Shown here in pieces: positions 49,301-61,917 of a stretch of DNA of 64,000 nt. The notes under the pieces were generated by a model. That model worked only from the letters and a program-made list of their open reading frames with translations. It did not search any database and was not told the DNA's origin. Each line of letters starts with the position of its first letter. The stretch's first letter is position 1. The position numbers and the translations under genes were made by a program. The stretch covers positions 34,149 to 98,148 of the forward strand of contig JAJKFJ010022058.1 of NCBI GenBank assembly GCA_027382625.1. The letters run 5' to 3'. Origin of the DNA: Tetmemena sp. SeJ-2015 (lineage: Eukaryota; Ciliophora; Spirotrichea; Sporadotrichida; Oxytrichidae).

Positions 49301-51074
49301 CATATTTTAACATCCTGAGATTGATTGTGGATACTCACATTAGGATCATTGATTTTCTATTCCTCTTTGATGATGATCTCTTGTTGACCAGCTGAATTTT
49401 TATCTTCTTGATCCTTCATCGTGACGTCAGTCTAGTCAGCTTTTCTAAAAAGTGACTGAAGCATATTCAGTGTCGAGTTCTGCACTCGTGACTAGGACGA
49501 AGGATTCACTATTGGGGTCTAATGCTGCTTTAATTAGAAAATAAGATTAACATTAATTAAATGAAATGCTACTTGAATTTAAATCTTAATAAAGTTGATA
49601 AATAAGCTTTCTGAGCTACTGAAAAGTAGGTTATGGCTCTACCTTTTGAGCTTAGCTATTGCTAAATAAGTTTTGAACCAAGACTCCTCTTAGATCTTTG
49701 ACCTAGCAATTAGATTCTAGCTGTCTCTTTGCTCCAAAGAATTTAGGCTGTGGAAGAGGCGTCTGAAATGTATTCATCTTATCCTGTTCAGCATTGACTT
49801 TTCTCACCTCATCTCTCATTCTGCTCTTGTTCCAAATTGGCGAAGTAGTTACCAGCTGCAAATTTACACTGTTAATCAAGGAAGGCTCTCTATAGTTAAG
49901 TTAGCAACATGACAATAATCATACTCATCTGTCAGTTGAAGATCGTCAACCTCTTCAAAATTTAGCTTAAGATTTTGCAAATTGCCTCCATTCATAGTGA
50001 ACCAGGGGTGTTCCAGTGCTTGTTCTGCTGAAAGTCTTGTTGCTGGGTCTTTTTCTAGCATCTTTTTAACTAAGTCCTTAGCCTCTTATGTTAAATTTGT
50101 CCAGTATTGAGGGGGGAAAGGAACCAAGCACTCCTTATTTTTCATAAGAATCTCTCTGTAGTTTCTGCCAGAGAAAACGAATTTTCCTGTCAATCTAAAA
50201 ATGAGGATAAGTCTGAATGAAAACTCACAAGATGTAGAGGATAATTCCTGCGCTAAAAATATCTACTTTGCAGCCATAGCCTAGGTCATTTAAGATCTCA
50301 GGTGCAACATAGCCGGGTGAGCCGCATCTCATATTCAAAGGCCCATCTTTGATGAGCGTAGAAATTAAATTAATGAAAGCCCAAAATCCACGATCTTGAG
50401 GGAGCTTATATCTTCATTTCTATGCAATTTTATTATAATAAGATCTATCTAATTACTTAAAAAGAAGGTTTTCGGGTTTTAAGTCTCTATGGACTATAGA
50501 TTTCTTATGCATAGCAACTAAAGCCTCTAGGATGCACCTCATTATTACAGATGCGTTTTATTCATTATAAGAACCTTTCCTTTTTATCCTTTCAAATAAC
50601 TCCCCTCCATTTAGGTATTCTAATATCAAATGGATATTATGCTCAGATTCGTAAACCTCCTTCAAGTGAATAATATTTTTGTGATCCAGTCTACGCAGCA
50701 AAGCCACTTCTTACAGTAGCGCAAACTTAAAACATTAATGGAAAGAGACCTTACAAAGTTTCTCTTATTTCTGGAGATGAGCTTTTTCTCTATAGTTTTG
50801 AGTGCAAACTTCTGCTACGTTCTAATGTTTGTGGCTTCATAAACTTTGGCGAAGTTTCCCTTTCCGAGGAGGTTGCCGACATCGTAGTAGCTTTTCATAT
50901 TGAGAAGTGTGCCATACTTTTTGAAATACTCAAACCAGTCTTAGATATCCTTCGTTTTGTGGCTCGTACTTATGTCAGAACGCGCATAAGATAAGAATAA
51001 ATAGGTTCTGCTCAGACTTCTTACTTATAAGAAAACCAAATATTAAAAGTACTTGGATGCCTTATTCTCTACAT
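46381..51074 (-). CDS. CAMK-type serine/threonine protein kinase with long low-complexity tail
   Basis: Start at the ATG at 51074; an intron joins WFSY to [15 protein letters not shown]. The kinase domain (50900-49990) shows glycine loop [19 protein letters not shown] lysine, [15 protein letters not shown] hinge, [29 protein letters not shown] and, at the end, [13 protein letters not shown], which is typical of calcium/calmodulin-kinase-like enzymes. No EF-hands are seen after it, so it is not a classical CDPK. Short introns of 29-38 nt are clear, for example 34 nt (GTGAGT...TTTAG) after GIILYIL. A 14-bp IES (50361-50374) lies in the activation segment. The tail, about 49.9-46.4 kb, is Gln/Asn/Ser-rich with charged blocks ([36 protein letters not shown]). 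A frameshift near 49893 (TTAACTATAG) separates domain and tail and may be a lost base. Confidence 0.8.
50361..50374. other. IES, 14 bp, pointer TTTC (GAAA on plus)
   Basis: GAAA at 50361-50364 and 50375-50378. Removing 14 bp changes an interrupted reading after DFGLS into [20 protein letters not shown], exactly the kinase activation-loop order. There are no GT...AG borders. Confidence 0.75.
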
Positions 51075-51387
51075 GAAATAAATTAGATAAAAAACAATAT
51101 GGAGCTATAATTATTTATTCGATTAATAAAGAGTATAGGAATTATGAAATGAAGAAATAATCTGCATTTTAATTTATTAATTTATTTTTTAAAAGAATTT
51201 AACAATTAAATTAGGGGATATAAGATTTCTAGCTAATTCTCGGGACTTACAGATTACAGGATACAGATTGAGCGACAGTCTGATCTGGCCTCTGAATTGT
51301 AATCATATCCATATTGCAATTCTTGATGTTTAACATTTTTTATGACACTTCTCCCAGACTCAAATTAGATGACTGCCAAAATATTGC

Positions 51388-52920
51388 TCACTCATTTATA
51401 AATGTATATATAATCTCTTTATAAGACTTCTCTATGAATTATAATACTTTTGAGATAGCTTATAAATTAATTAGTCCCTTAAAATAGCGATTTAGAATGT
51501 TAATTCTGTAATCAATCTTATATAAGGAATATTAAGTTGGTAATTTTACCTCGAATCTGTAGAGTTTTCCCTTTATGAAGATACAGTAGGCTTTTTTAGC
51601 TGTAAGTAGCAACTAGTTTGTGAGGACAATAGCTTGGTGTGCATCCTCCCCTGCGATGAAATTACTCTCTGGAATTTTCAAAATCTGAAGCCAGCCTCCT
51701 CTGGTTTGATTTGTCTTTGGGTACTTGAATCCTTAAGGGGTTTATACTTCTGGGAGGACTGAGCTATCTAATTGGCTGATTGAGGAATTTGCTCTCTCTA
51801 ATGTTTAGCATTGCAGGCAAGGAATTGTCTACTTGCTCAGTAACTCTCCAAGCTAAAATATAATGTCTTAATACTTTAATAGAGAAATGCTTGGTTTGAA
51901 CTGGAAGCCATTTAAATTTGACTGCTCTATTTTGATCTTTATTCTCAATAACTCTTAGTGTGTCAAAGACAGAATCGAATCTCCCGCCTGCTCTTCGCGC
52001 GCTATCCCCATCAATCTGCTACTGTCGCAATATCTATTAATTCTCCAACTTATACAGCAGCCTCGAGTTCGCTGAGGCATACGACTATTACCAAAATAAT
52101 CAAATAACCAAATTATCAAAAAATATCATCAAAAAATGCAATCTCTTCAAAACTATTCTAATCAATTATACCATAATTAGCAAATAAATTATCTTATAAA
52201 ACTGTATTTTAGTTCTATAAATAAATAAAATTTTCTACACTAATAATTCTTATTTTATTTTAACATATAATTAAACTTATTCTTTGTATATTATTCACTA
52301 TTTTTCTATTCCTCTTAATAATTTAAAATTTTTAAATAAATTAAAAAATTAATTTCTGGGAAACTTTATATAAAAAGCAGAGAATGTCTGGAAGCTTATA
52401 TCTTGAAAAAAAATCAAGAAAGAAGACTCTTTTTTCCTTAATGTGCCTGTTGAAGAGGACTTGATTATTTCTGTATTTCAAACTACTAAAATTTTAGGGT
52501 ATCGAAAACTTTTCTAAACAAATGGTTCTCTTAACACATGGCCTTTTGAGAATTTTAGGATTCTTATATCCTTCTTGATGAAACTCAATCCCTCCGGATT
52601 TGAAGTTCTGTGTAACAATTGCTACTATTTCAAACCTACTATTTACACAAAAAACAACTATTCAAAGACGATAGAGTTTAATAGTTCCCAAAATATAGCT
52701 TAACTAATTGCAGAATTAAAATTTGTGATTTTTATTATATTTTCTTAATGTATCTCCATAGCGAAGGTAATATTAAGTTAAAATTACTAATATTATATAA
52801 TCTAAGTTGAAGAAGTAGCTCCAAACTCTAGAAAATTATTCTTCTTTCTTTTTGCTTTTTTTATTATTTCCACCTCCTTCACTTTCAAACCAGTTTAATA
52901 TTTATTATCAATATCAAAAA
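51388..52920 (-). CDS. Unrecognised protein, several exons
   Basis: Coding blocks on the minus strand: 52910-52780 (contains NWFESEGGGNNKK), 52680-52480 (contains NPEGLSFIKKDIRILKFSKG, then HVLREPFVQKSFRYPK) and 52090-51540 (contains SARRAGGRFDSVFDTLRVIE, KFKWLPVQTKHFSIK, a 22-nt GTATTA...TTTTAG intron, then GELLSKQTIPCLQCQTLERA). The last block ends GGWLQILKIPESNFIAGEDA, HQAIVLTNQLLLTAKKAYC and IFIKGKLYRFE. The last part looks like a compact globular domain, but I cannot name it. The terminal TGA is proposed at 51388. Links between blocks need introns or IESs not individually resolved; the start is unknown. Confidence 0.55.
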
Positions 52921-53290
52921 TTATTCCTATATATCTTAGCATTTTTATAATGATAATTTAGCTTAGTATTATCTAAATTACTGCTCTTATTAGATAATTT
53001 CAATGATTTACGTCATGGCAATGATAAAAAGTAGAAGAGTAATTGGCAATTTTGTTAAATATGAAAATCAGAAATATATAACGCTCTTTTACACAATATT
53101 CATTCATTGCAACTATTAGGCTTCGGTATCAGTTGTTAGGCTTTTATAAGCAACGCTAATTATCTATCTGCTATTTTAATGCAAAATTATGAAATATAAA
53201 TAACTTTTATTCTCAGACTCTGTTGTCGAAAATTTGGCTGTTATCTTCGAATCTAACTTGCTTTCTGCTTAAATTAAATATTGCATTTAA
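52921..53290. other. AT-rich intergenic DNA
   Basis: Nothing supported here; a few short open stretches only. Confidence 0.4.
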
Positions 53291-56200
53291 TCACTAGCTC
53301 TCAACAAACTGAGGAGCGAGAGAGTCAGGTCTGCCCTCCTTAGCATATCTGGCAGCTATCTTAGCGAGTTCAACATCGAGGCTGTTGCTGTTGTCAGATG
53401 CAAGGTCGACTGAGATGTACTTTCTCTCAAAGTCAGCCATCTGCTGGTGGTCGAATTGTGCCATGAGCATCAAGTCCTCGCTGGTGAGACTCTTTAAGCA
53501 GTCTCTGCCTAACTTGGCCTGGTCGCCCTAGCTCTTTTAAAACTTTCTTAAAATGAAAATATCTTGATAAGATTTTCAGCTAGAGCGACGAACAAGTGCT
53601 TGGAGTAGGGTCTTCTTGTGAGGCACTCAGCGATCACATCTCTCTAGAGAGCTCTCTTGGCTTGAATATCCTCCACATCTTCAATAGACTTAATCAGTCT
53701 CTCAACTAGAAGTCTCTGCTCGTCGAATCCAAGTTGATTGAAGTAAACTCATTACCTGATGAGAGAATATTTCATTAAACTTGTTCTTTGAAGTTTAGAA
53801 ATGAGCAGTCTCACTCAATAAGAAGGTCTTGAGTCCAGCAGTCCAATTTTCAGCGAGAGATAGAGAAACGAAAGACTGAAGATCTTAGGCGGTGAGGACG
53901 AAATCTCTGGTCTTGTGAGAGAGGAAAGAAAGAGCATCTGCGTCTTTCTGCTTCAAAAGATTATAAAACCTATGATCAATGAATGATAACCTTTAAGAAT
54001 AGGGAGGAGGATATTCTTGAAGGGGAATTCTCCGTGCTTCTCATGCTTGAAGTTGAGGTCGAGGCTGCGCATGCTTCTTCTCACTCCGAACCTCTCAACC
54101 AAGTACTTCAAGCAAGCAAAGCTGCGTAAAAACCTAAATGATGGGCATGATTAAATTCAAAGCTCTTGGATTTGACTGCGAGGAGAATGGGGTTGAGGAA
54201 AGCAGTGGTAATTTTCTGATCGTCAGCAAGAGAGAGAACTCCTCATCTTCTTCAAAAATATCAAATTGCAGGTTAGCAACACCACCAATTGAATAGTTGT
54301 TGATGAGAGAGTCTAGTTGCTCAACCTCATTGTTGCAAATCATATTGTAAATCTGAGCTAGCACATCTCTGTGGTAAACCATAATCAAAATCATTATATA
54401 ATTTTAACTTGATCTTTTCAAATCAAAATTTCATCTCCATAATATAAAAAAATAAACGTGCTCTTAAAAGCAATTTATATAACACCTTAAACATAATTTG
54501 GGTTTAGTTCTCTTCGAATTGGCAGTAAGGCTGGCTCTGGAGATTTGGTAAATATCAGGGTAATAGCCACTTCCTGAGACTTGGCTGAAAAGTTCGAGGA
54601 ACTCCACTCTTTGAGATGAAGTCATGTTCATGAAAGCTTGCTGAGTTGTGTTGCTTTGCAAGAACACTGGAAGGAAGTGGTCAAGCTGACATTTCAAGAT
54701 CTGGCGAAGCACGATTGTCACTTGCTGAGTGGTGTAGAGGTCACCAAATCTTCATTAAAATACTCTTAAAGGATCATTATTACATTAAATAGGATATCAA
54801 ATATTTCTAATTGTGAATTAACTTTCACATGCAATTTTAAATCTTTCCCAAATAAGTTGGAAAAGATCTAGATCAAAGTACTGAATTGCAAGTCTAACAG
54901 TCAAAGTTCCATCTCCAGAGTCGGGGTCATGAAGGATAAATCTAGGATCCAAGTTTCTCAATTATCTAAGTTGATGGTGGTAGTACTTGTGGTCTCTGAT
55001 TATATAAGTAGCTAGCTTACTCTGCTTGAAGAGAAGAGCTGACTGTAGGATATTGAAGGTAGAGTGTGAGTACACCCACTCGAATTTGAAACTCACTTAA
55101 TCTTCCTCAAGACGGTTCAGTTGTCCGAACCCCTCGGGATGCCCTCTCAGGAATTGGAGATCAGTGAACTTATTGTTCTTCAAAATCTCAATCGCTTCGT
55201 CTTAACTTTCTCCTAAATTAAGAATGAAGATGAGTTGTAATCTTTCGTTCTTCATGGCTTCTTGCAAAGCGAGCATAGAGAAGTCTCTGATGTTCTTTTC
55301 ATCTCTGCCAGCTAGTTTGGCCTAATTGCTGTGAATTTGATGAGATGCATTTACTAGTCTGGTAGAGGGGCCTCTGCCGCCCTCGCCAACTCCCTCATCA
55401 GCCTCTTCTTCTTGGATGACTGAGTCGTTGTCTAACACTTTCAGAGTTTGGTCCAAGTAAGCCTTGAACTTGAGAGTGCTCTTCACCAAATCTACAAGCT
55501 TTTGACCGTGCTGCTTCTTTGGGTCTGAAAGATCTAAAATGTCCATGTATCTTAATTAAAACTCTCTTTTTCTCATCTAATTAAATAAACTTAGAAAGGC
55601 GAGGAACTTCTCATCATATTCAGAAACTTGTCCCAATTGCTCTAACTCGATGACTGATGTGTTCTCAACTGCCTTATCGAAGACAGAGTAGTCCTCAGTT
55701 CTCATGAACACATCTCTTTGGATCATGAAGGGCAGCACATATGGAGCGAAATGTCTCAAATTGGCGAATATTGAAAGCATGCGCTCATAGTCTATATACA
55801 TACCTGATTAAACAACCTGCTGTCGCTCTTAAACGGTCAACCGCAGGAACAAGTTAATCGTGGTAAAAATAAGTACTACTATAAATGGTTGGAGAGGAGA
55901 GAATTTGTTCACAATGGAGTCATAATTCTGGAAATTGCTATTGTAAATAGAGTTGAATATATAAAGTAAGAAGATAGAATGTTGAATGACTGCACGAGCA
56001 AAAGTAAGTTCTATGGCTCATTAACGTTTAGGAAATCCTCATTTGTCCAGAGATAGACTGCAAGATCGTGCTACTGATAGTGAAGAGCAATAAGCAGGGG
56101 AACTAAGAGATTTATGGGCAGCTCCTAATTATCCTTGTATGAAACTTTGCCTGGTTGCTTCACTTAGAAAAATAAGTACTTAAGATAGGATTTATCTCAA

Positions 56201-57814
56201 GTTGAAACCATTGGTTTTGAAATATTCAATAATCTCTATCTTTTTGTCCAGAAACTCGCCAGGATTTTTGCAAACATCAGTTAAAACTGGCCAGAAGTTG
56301 TCTACGTCACTTATTTCCATAAGTCTGTGAATATAGTACTGCTGATTAGCTGAAGGGATATAGGGAGCATATCTGATTCCTATCTCGGAGTAAAGAGATT
56401 TAACTGCCTCTAAATCGCATCCTTGAATTGCAGATTGGAGTTGATGATACTTCTAAATGTAATTCTCATAGCTTTACAAATGAGGAATACCTACAGGCAC
56501 CTATTGTACTGGTACAGCAGCCTAAACTTAGGCAGGCCCCTCAACTTAGGCTTCAGCTGGCTGATCATTTGGGGGTACGGATCCTTCTTCGGCAGGTTGC
56601 TATTCTACAGGAACAGGTTGCTCTGAGATAGGTTGCTCAGGGATAGCTGCAGCTGGTGAGCCAATTTTAGCCTCAAGATCTTGAATCTGCTTTCTCAGTT
56701 TAACTGCTAGAGCCTTCTCTTCTTCTCCTCTTGACTCATACTTAGCAATGACACTTTCGATAGATGCATCACCTTGCAGAGAAAGTTTGAAAAGACCATA
56801 TTGATACTCTGAGATACCTGTGAGGTGTTTTTCAATCAAGTTCTTCACCTCAACCTTAGAAAGTAGCTGAGTCTCGTCTGAGAGAGCCAAATACAGAAGG
56901 CTCAACAAGAAAGCGCTCTTTTGTAATGATTCATCAACTGCTTTGTTGAGATCTGCACTTGACTTTTCTCCAGCAGGAATGAATTGCTTACGAGATGCAA
57001 GTAGCTTTCTCACACTTTCAATTTGGAAACAAAATTCATAGAATGGAATTGATGATCTTGAGTGGCTATGAGTAACTCTGTGGTATAGCTTGTCAGGAAA
57101 GCCTTGACTCCATCAGTCCACTTGGCTTGGAGCAACAACTAAAACAGTCTCTGAGCTTGAGCCTCTTCCCATGCAAGATAATGGATGCCCCATAGCTCCT
57201 TCAGCATATTTATTACAAAATGGATTCTACAGAAATGGTAAGATTCGTTTTGAAATTTGATAATAGGTCCTTGTTTGCAATCACAAGATTGAGACCGAAT
57301 AGAGATGCATCGATTCTGGCTTAGATATCCTCTTCTGTAGTTCCTTCATAAGTAGAAGGGGTTCCAGGGGCCGAGATCCATTGTCTAACGGACACTTTTA
57401 GGTCCTGAGTCAGATAACGAACTACTTCTACCTTCTTGAATGCAATAGCTAAGTGTAGAGCATTCCAAGATTATTAGTATTTCAAAATATGTTTACAGAT
57501 TCTGTAGACGCCTTTTCTTGAGCTGAAAGCTTGAACTCTTCTTAAAATCCATTCAAAAGCATGACTGCAATGCCTAGTTTGTGATGATTGATGAGGGCAT
57601 CGATCATATTCAAATTTCCGGTCTTTACAAAACTAAGGATATCTCCAACCTTGTGCTTCTCCAGCTCACTCACTGGAATTTCCTTGAAAGCCTTCTTGCC
57701 TCCTTGCTTGATGGGAGATTGGTGTTTTTCCGGTGCTTGTGACTGAGCTTTGGCGTTGCCGCCCTTCTTTTTGGTAGTGGTGTCCTTTGCGTCCTTTGAT
57801 GTGTTGCAACCCAT
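53291..57814 (-). CDS. Large N-terminal MGC (probably lipidated) ankyrin-like protein
   Basis: The ATG at 57814 gives MGCNTSKDAKDT, a pattern fitting N-myristoylation at Gly2 and palmitoylation at Cys3. A Lys-rich linker follows, then helix-pair units such as ILSFVKTGNLNMIDALINHH and WNALHLAIAFKKVEVVRYL, which read as ankyrin-type repeats. Similar units recur along the gene (ADLNKAVDESLQKSAFLLSL; IPLLIALHYQQHDLAVYLW-like at 55.98 kb; RYAKEGRPDSLAPQF at the end). A Pro/Gln/Glu-rich linker lies at 56500-56640. The TGA is at 53291. The coding span is about 4.5 kb with several short interruptions, of which the 29-bp IES at 57468-57496 is well supported. Probable role: membrane-attached scaffold. 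No enzyme domain is visible. Confidence 0.6.
57468..57496. other. IES, 29 bp, pointer AATCT (AGATT on plus)
   Basis: AGATT at 57468-57472 and 57497-57501. Removing 29 bp eliminates an in-frame TGA and joins ...EKASTES with WNALHLAIAFKK in one frame. Confidence 0.75.
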
Positions 57815-58186
57815 ATTGATTCTTTGATTAGCTTAAATTTGATTTTAAGAGATAGTAAGTTAGAAATTATAAAAATTTAAGTGCAAATCTCTATAATTAG
57901 TACTATTGTTAACCTTAATTGGGTTTTAATCTAGTTTCTAATTCAATTCAGCATGCAAATTTGCCTCCATCAATCTTAAATCCTAATGAATTCAAATTCA
58001 AACCATTGAATAACTTTTGCCTTTTTAAATCATTGAAACTCTTCATAGCTAAAAGAGGTTAGGAGATATATTCATGCTATCAATTTCCTAATCTTTGCTT
58101 CCTATCTTCTAAAATGAGAATCTTATTGATTAAGCTTGCCAATTAATTGTAAAATTAATAAATCATAAGATCCAAAATGCAGCAGT
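57815..58186. other. Intergenic DNA
   Basis: AT-rich spacer between the MGC protein start and the acyltransferase stop. No gene seen. Confidence 0.5.
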
Positions 58187-61100
58187 TCATTTCTTTCTCT
58201 TGATTCCAGCCCTGACACTTGAATCTCTCTTCCCGATGTTTGCCAAGTCCTTTGCTCTATCATCCGACTAATTAGGCAATCTCTGAGGACTTATATTTTG
58301 ATTAGATAGCTTCGATTTCACTCCACTATCTTTAATAATCTTTTATATAACTAATAGTTTATCTTCATCACTACTGTCACTTTAAATTTTGATTTTGCTG
58401 TTGCTATTCAAAGCTTTACTTTTAGCAGGCGTTTTGGAGTTTAAGTCATTGCCATTAATGTTGTTTTACTCTTGAGCTGTTGAGTAATTATAACAAAACT
58501 AAAAACCTTTTAGTAGTAAAGTTTGAGAATTAAAAGAGGAAATTAATTTGAGGCACTAAAGTTTATGAAGATTAAAGTTAGAAAATGCTTTGACCTGCTA
58601 AGGGCTCATCTCCGAACTTGTCCTAGTGGAAATTAATAATATTTAATGAATTGTCCAAGTCTCTATCTTCTTACTCTAGATCTTCAGTATCCATTGATGA
58701 TTTCCTGTTATGCTTCAATTTCTTTTTTGAAGATTTATGATTATCTTAGAAAATAAAAAGCCCAATTATCAAAAAAAATAATAGAGAGTGATATCATTTT
58801 CATCAGATGAGGACCTATCTTTTTTAGTTTTTTTATTCTTTTTTGTTTTCCTTTCATTAGAATCGAGTTCATCGGTCCTTGATTTGTGTCTCTCTGCTGA
58901 CTTAGCAGACTGAGAGTGATAGTAGACGTCTTCTCTTCTCTGTTTGGGTTTACTCACATATTCGTAGTAAAGTGCTCCTATTGGCAAGTCAAACGCTATA
59001 GCCATCCAAGCTATAATTCATAAGTAATAGCAAATTCTATTTACTTTATAGCTGAGAAGATGAAACTGAATCCCATATAAGCAAGGAAGAATAAAAATGC
59101 ATCAAACCCGCAAGCCCACTGCCCTCGCTCCATATTGAAAGATCTAAATTGCATGAACATACCGTGACTCAATAAAGCACCGTAGGATAGTCTAGAATAT
59201 GGAACCCAAAAGTCATCAATTATTTTTTTACTAGATATTATATTTCATGTGATAGAAAAGCTCTGAGTGGCTTAAAAACATCTTAGTCGACCAAGACTGG
59301 GAATATAATCATGCTAAAGCCGACGATAAAGATTGGTCGAGAGAAAAGCAAGAAAAAGACATTTCCTGCTAAAGATATCCCATTCGGTTGATTATTTATG
59401 TACTAAAACAGACTTGTCATAATAATACAAAGGATAACGCCGACTAAATTTGAAATTATCGCTCTTGATTTTGAGTATTTCAGTGCCTCTAAAATTTTCG
59501 CTATCTTCTAAGAGTCTGGTTCCTCTCTTTTGAATTTTTAAACAAATAATGAAGGTGAAATATGAGCATCCTGCCAATACTCCGATTAGATAAGCAGGGA
59601 TTCTTGCATAGGGCTTGACATAGTAAACAGTAAAATACTCATCTTTGTAAGTGAAGTAGCTGGCGCTTAAGTCATTTACGATTATGATGGATAGTTATTA
59701 CTATTATCGTGATGACTTGAAAATGAAAATTGATTGAGCTCAATTTTTTAATAAGTAACAACTGATAGTAGCATGATCATTCCAATAGTTATGTAGAACC
59801 ATTTTCGCTTTGAGTAGTAAAAATTGCAAAGGATTGGAATAAGTAAAAAGAATTGCATGTCGTTAGCGAGGTACCAAGTCCATTCCAAGCAAGTATCATC
59901 CTCACTCCAAGGAATGATATTGTTGAGGAAGGTTAAATGCCATAGCCAATATTTTGAGCACTCAGTCATAGTGTTAAACATGTAAAACATTGGTCCCTCT
60001 CCTCCGAATAGAGGCAAAAATTTCCAGAAGAAGAGGAGAACTACGATATATTGAGGTAGTAATCTCACTACTCTATTCAAATAAATCTTCAACCAAGAGC
60101 CAGTCTGTCCTTCATTGTTTCTCATTTTAATGAGGAGGAGATAAGATGCAAGGAATGCACTCATCCAGAAGAAAATGTCTGCAAAGAGGTCAGTTTCTAT
60201 CACTAAGAAAAACAAGAAATCAGACATCCACTCTTGAATGACTTCAATATTCTGAAGAGGACCTAGCAGGAGGAAGTAATAGGTATTTCCAAAAATTATA
60301 GCGCAAGTTACAATAATCCTCACTCCATTTAAAATGTCAAGATCCATCTCATCCTCTTTGGTTCTTTTCGTGAACATAGTTCTCAAACTTTGCTATAAGG
60401 AGAAAGACTTAACTAATTTTGCAAGAAAAGTGGATTTTTTTGGTCTTCTGTGCTTTTTTCTTCCTGTTAAAGACTCGTAGGAGCTATTTGTAAGGTCGCT
60501 AGAACTAGTTACCTCAACTTTATCAGAAGTGGAATGAGGCCCTCTTGAATACTTATCGCTCTCTGTTTCAGTAACAAAGCTAGAGTTAATTCCATTTCCA
60601 TTTTCTTTGAGGCTGATTGATTGAAATGATTCTTTAGTTTCCTCTTTTTAAGCTGCTTTCTATGCCAACTTTAGTTATCTCTCTAATTGTTTCTGTTCAC
60701 TTATCTTTTTAGTCCTCCAACTAAGGAAGCTTGCAACGACTACACCCAAAGCTGTCAGAACTATGAACACTATGGTCAAGTAAGACACTATATCAAACTT
60801 GATTTTTATACTAAATAATTTATGCGCTATATATCGCCCTGAGTTGCTTCCTCGTTCTTAGCCTTACTTTCAGAAAATTTGAGGTCATCAGTATTTAATT
60901 AAGTGGTCAAATCAAAGCCTTTGAGTCCCTTGAAAATTTCAGGAATGAATTTATTTATAGTGTCTACAAGGAATGGCCGCAGGTTGTTAAAATCCTGCAC
61001 CTCACAAACATCCGGTAAGCACATTCCTAGACTGAGAGGAATAGGAAAAGCCCTTGGTATAGAGGCTAGGATATAATTGTAATCATTTTCTTCCCCTGAG

Positions 61101-61522
61101 TTTTCGCCTAACTTAAGACAGTCCTCATATCTTCCCAAATCATTGTAGTCTTTGCCAGAATTCCTAAAGATTCTCAGGACAGTTCTATTATACTCTAGGA
61201 AGTAATTAGTCAGATTTTATAAAAGTCTTAGGCAAGTACTTTCACCAGTGGTAGAGTGTAATTAGCTTGGCACAAAGATTGGATGAGCAGCATAGTTAGT
61301 TTAATTGGAGAATATTTCAAAAGAATTAGCTTGTGATACAGACATCTAGTCATTTTAAATTTCAAGATCTTAAAATGATTTGCTTCTGTCGCTCACAAAG
61401 TTGAGTGGTTGTGCTTAAAAGTTTTTTTCGTGGTAGTTATCTATTGCTTGATTTAAGATGTTTTTAATCTACTTATCCTTCAGACTAAACTTAATTTTAG
61501 CTTCTGTGGAAGATAGAATCAT
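58187..61522 (-). CDS. NRF-6-type acyltransferase-3 membrane protein
   Basis: The N-terminal extracellular part contains NSGKDYNDLGRYEDCLKLG and SLGMCLPDVCEVQDF, the cysteine motifs of the NRF (nose resistant to fluoxetine) domain. A membrane span follows (LTIVFIVLTALGVVVASFL), a Ser-rich loop, then the acyltransferase-3 core from about 60350: LDILNGVRIIVTCAI, MSAFLASYLLLIKM, LNRVVRLLPQYIVVLLFF, YLANDMQFFLLIPILC, and spans to YGALLSHGMFMQF and GALYYEYVSKPKQ, near the usual family end. A charged tail of about 200 residues (SSDEDKLLVIQKI...) ends RAGIKRKK and TGA at 58187. The family moves acyl groups or lipids across membranes; the substrate is unknown. The ATG used is 61522; a hydrophobic stretch in frame upstream suggests the true signal-peptide start lies further 5'. 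Several IESs are listed separately. Confidence 0.85.
58472..58589. other. Candidate IES, 118 bp, pointer TCAA (TTGA on plus)
   Basis: TTGA at 58472-58475 and 58590-58593. Removal joins GDEPLAGQ with EQNNINGNDLNSK in frame. TCAA occurs several times nearby, so the exact junction is uncertain. Confidence 0.45.
58742..58791. other. IES, 50 bp, pointer GATA (TATC on plus)
   Basis: TATC at 58742-58745 and 58792-58795. Excision converts ...ENDI followed by a TGA into ENDNHKSSKKKLKHNRKSS, continuing the acyltransferase tail in frame. Confidence 0.65.
58997..59046. other. IES, 50 bp, pointer GCTATA (TATAGC on plus)
   Basis: TATAGC at 58997-59002 and 59047-59052. Removing 50 bp joins FSFIFSAI to AFDLPIGALYYEYV, a continuous last membrane span of the acyltransferase, correcting a frame offset. 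Confidence 0.8.
60789..60829. other. IES, 41 bp, pointer GATATA (TATATC on plus)
   Basis: TATATC at 60789-60794 and 60830-60835. Removing 41 bp corrects the frame and joins EEATQGD to IVSYLTIVFIVLTALG, restoring an intact membrane span. Confidence 0.85.
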
Positions 61523-61917
61523 AGCTGTCAATGCAAGAAAAGTAAACTTTGATTAATTAATGATTATTATAATCTATTAATTTTAAATGTAAAGGCAACA
61601 AGCTACTATCTTTTGTAAAGAATTTGATATTGAGCTCTATTATGGCATTTTCATTTTTTCCTAATTTAATAAACCAAACGTTGAATCTATCTTTATCTAT
61701 GAAACAGCAGTTAGAAGATATAAGATATCTAATAGATATAAAGATTTCCTAACCAGATAAAAATACTGCAACTTTACGAGGAATTATTGAAAAGAATAAA
61801 TTTAATATTCTTATTTTAAAGACGTATGAATGGTCAATAATTTGATATCGATTTAAATATTTTAGGATCAGTTGAGACATTAATTGACTTTTCTTTTAAG
61901 TCTTTGCTGCATATGAA
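61523..61917. other. AT-rich intergenic DNA
   Basis: Between the acyltransferase start and the BCKDHB stop. It may hold the missing first codons of the acyltransferase signal peptide (hydrophobic frame just above 61522: FTFLALTAMILS). Nothing else seen. Confidence 0.45.

Noticed and set aside
46381..51074. Classical calcium-dependent protein kinase (CDPK) with EF-hands
   Set aside because: The kinase domain is CAMK-like, but the long tail shows no DxDxDG-type EF-hand loop.
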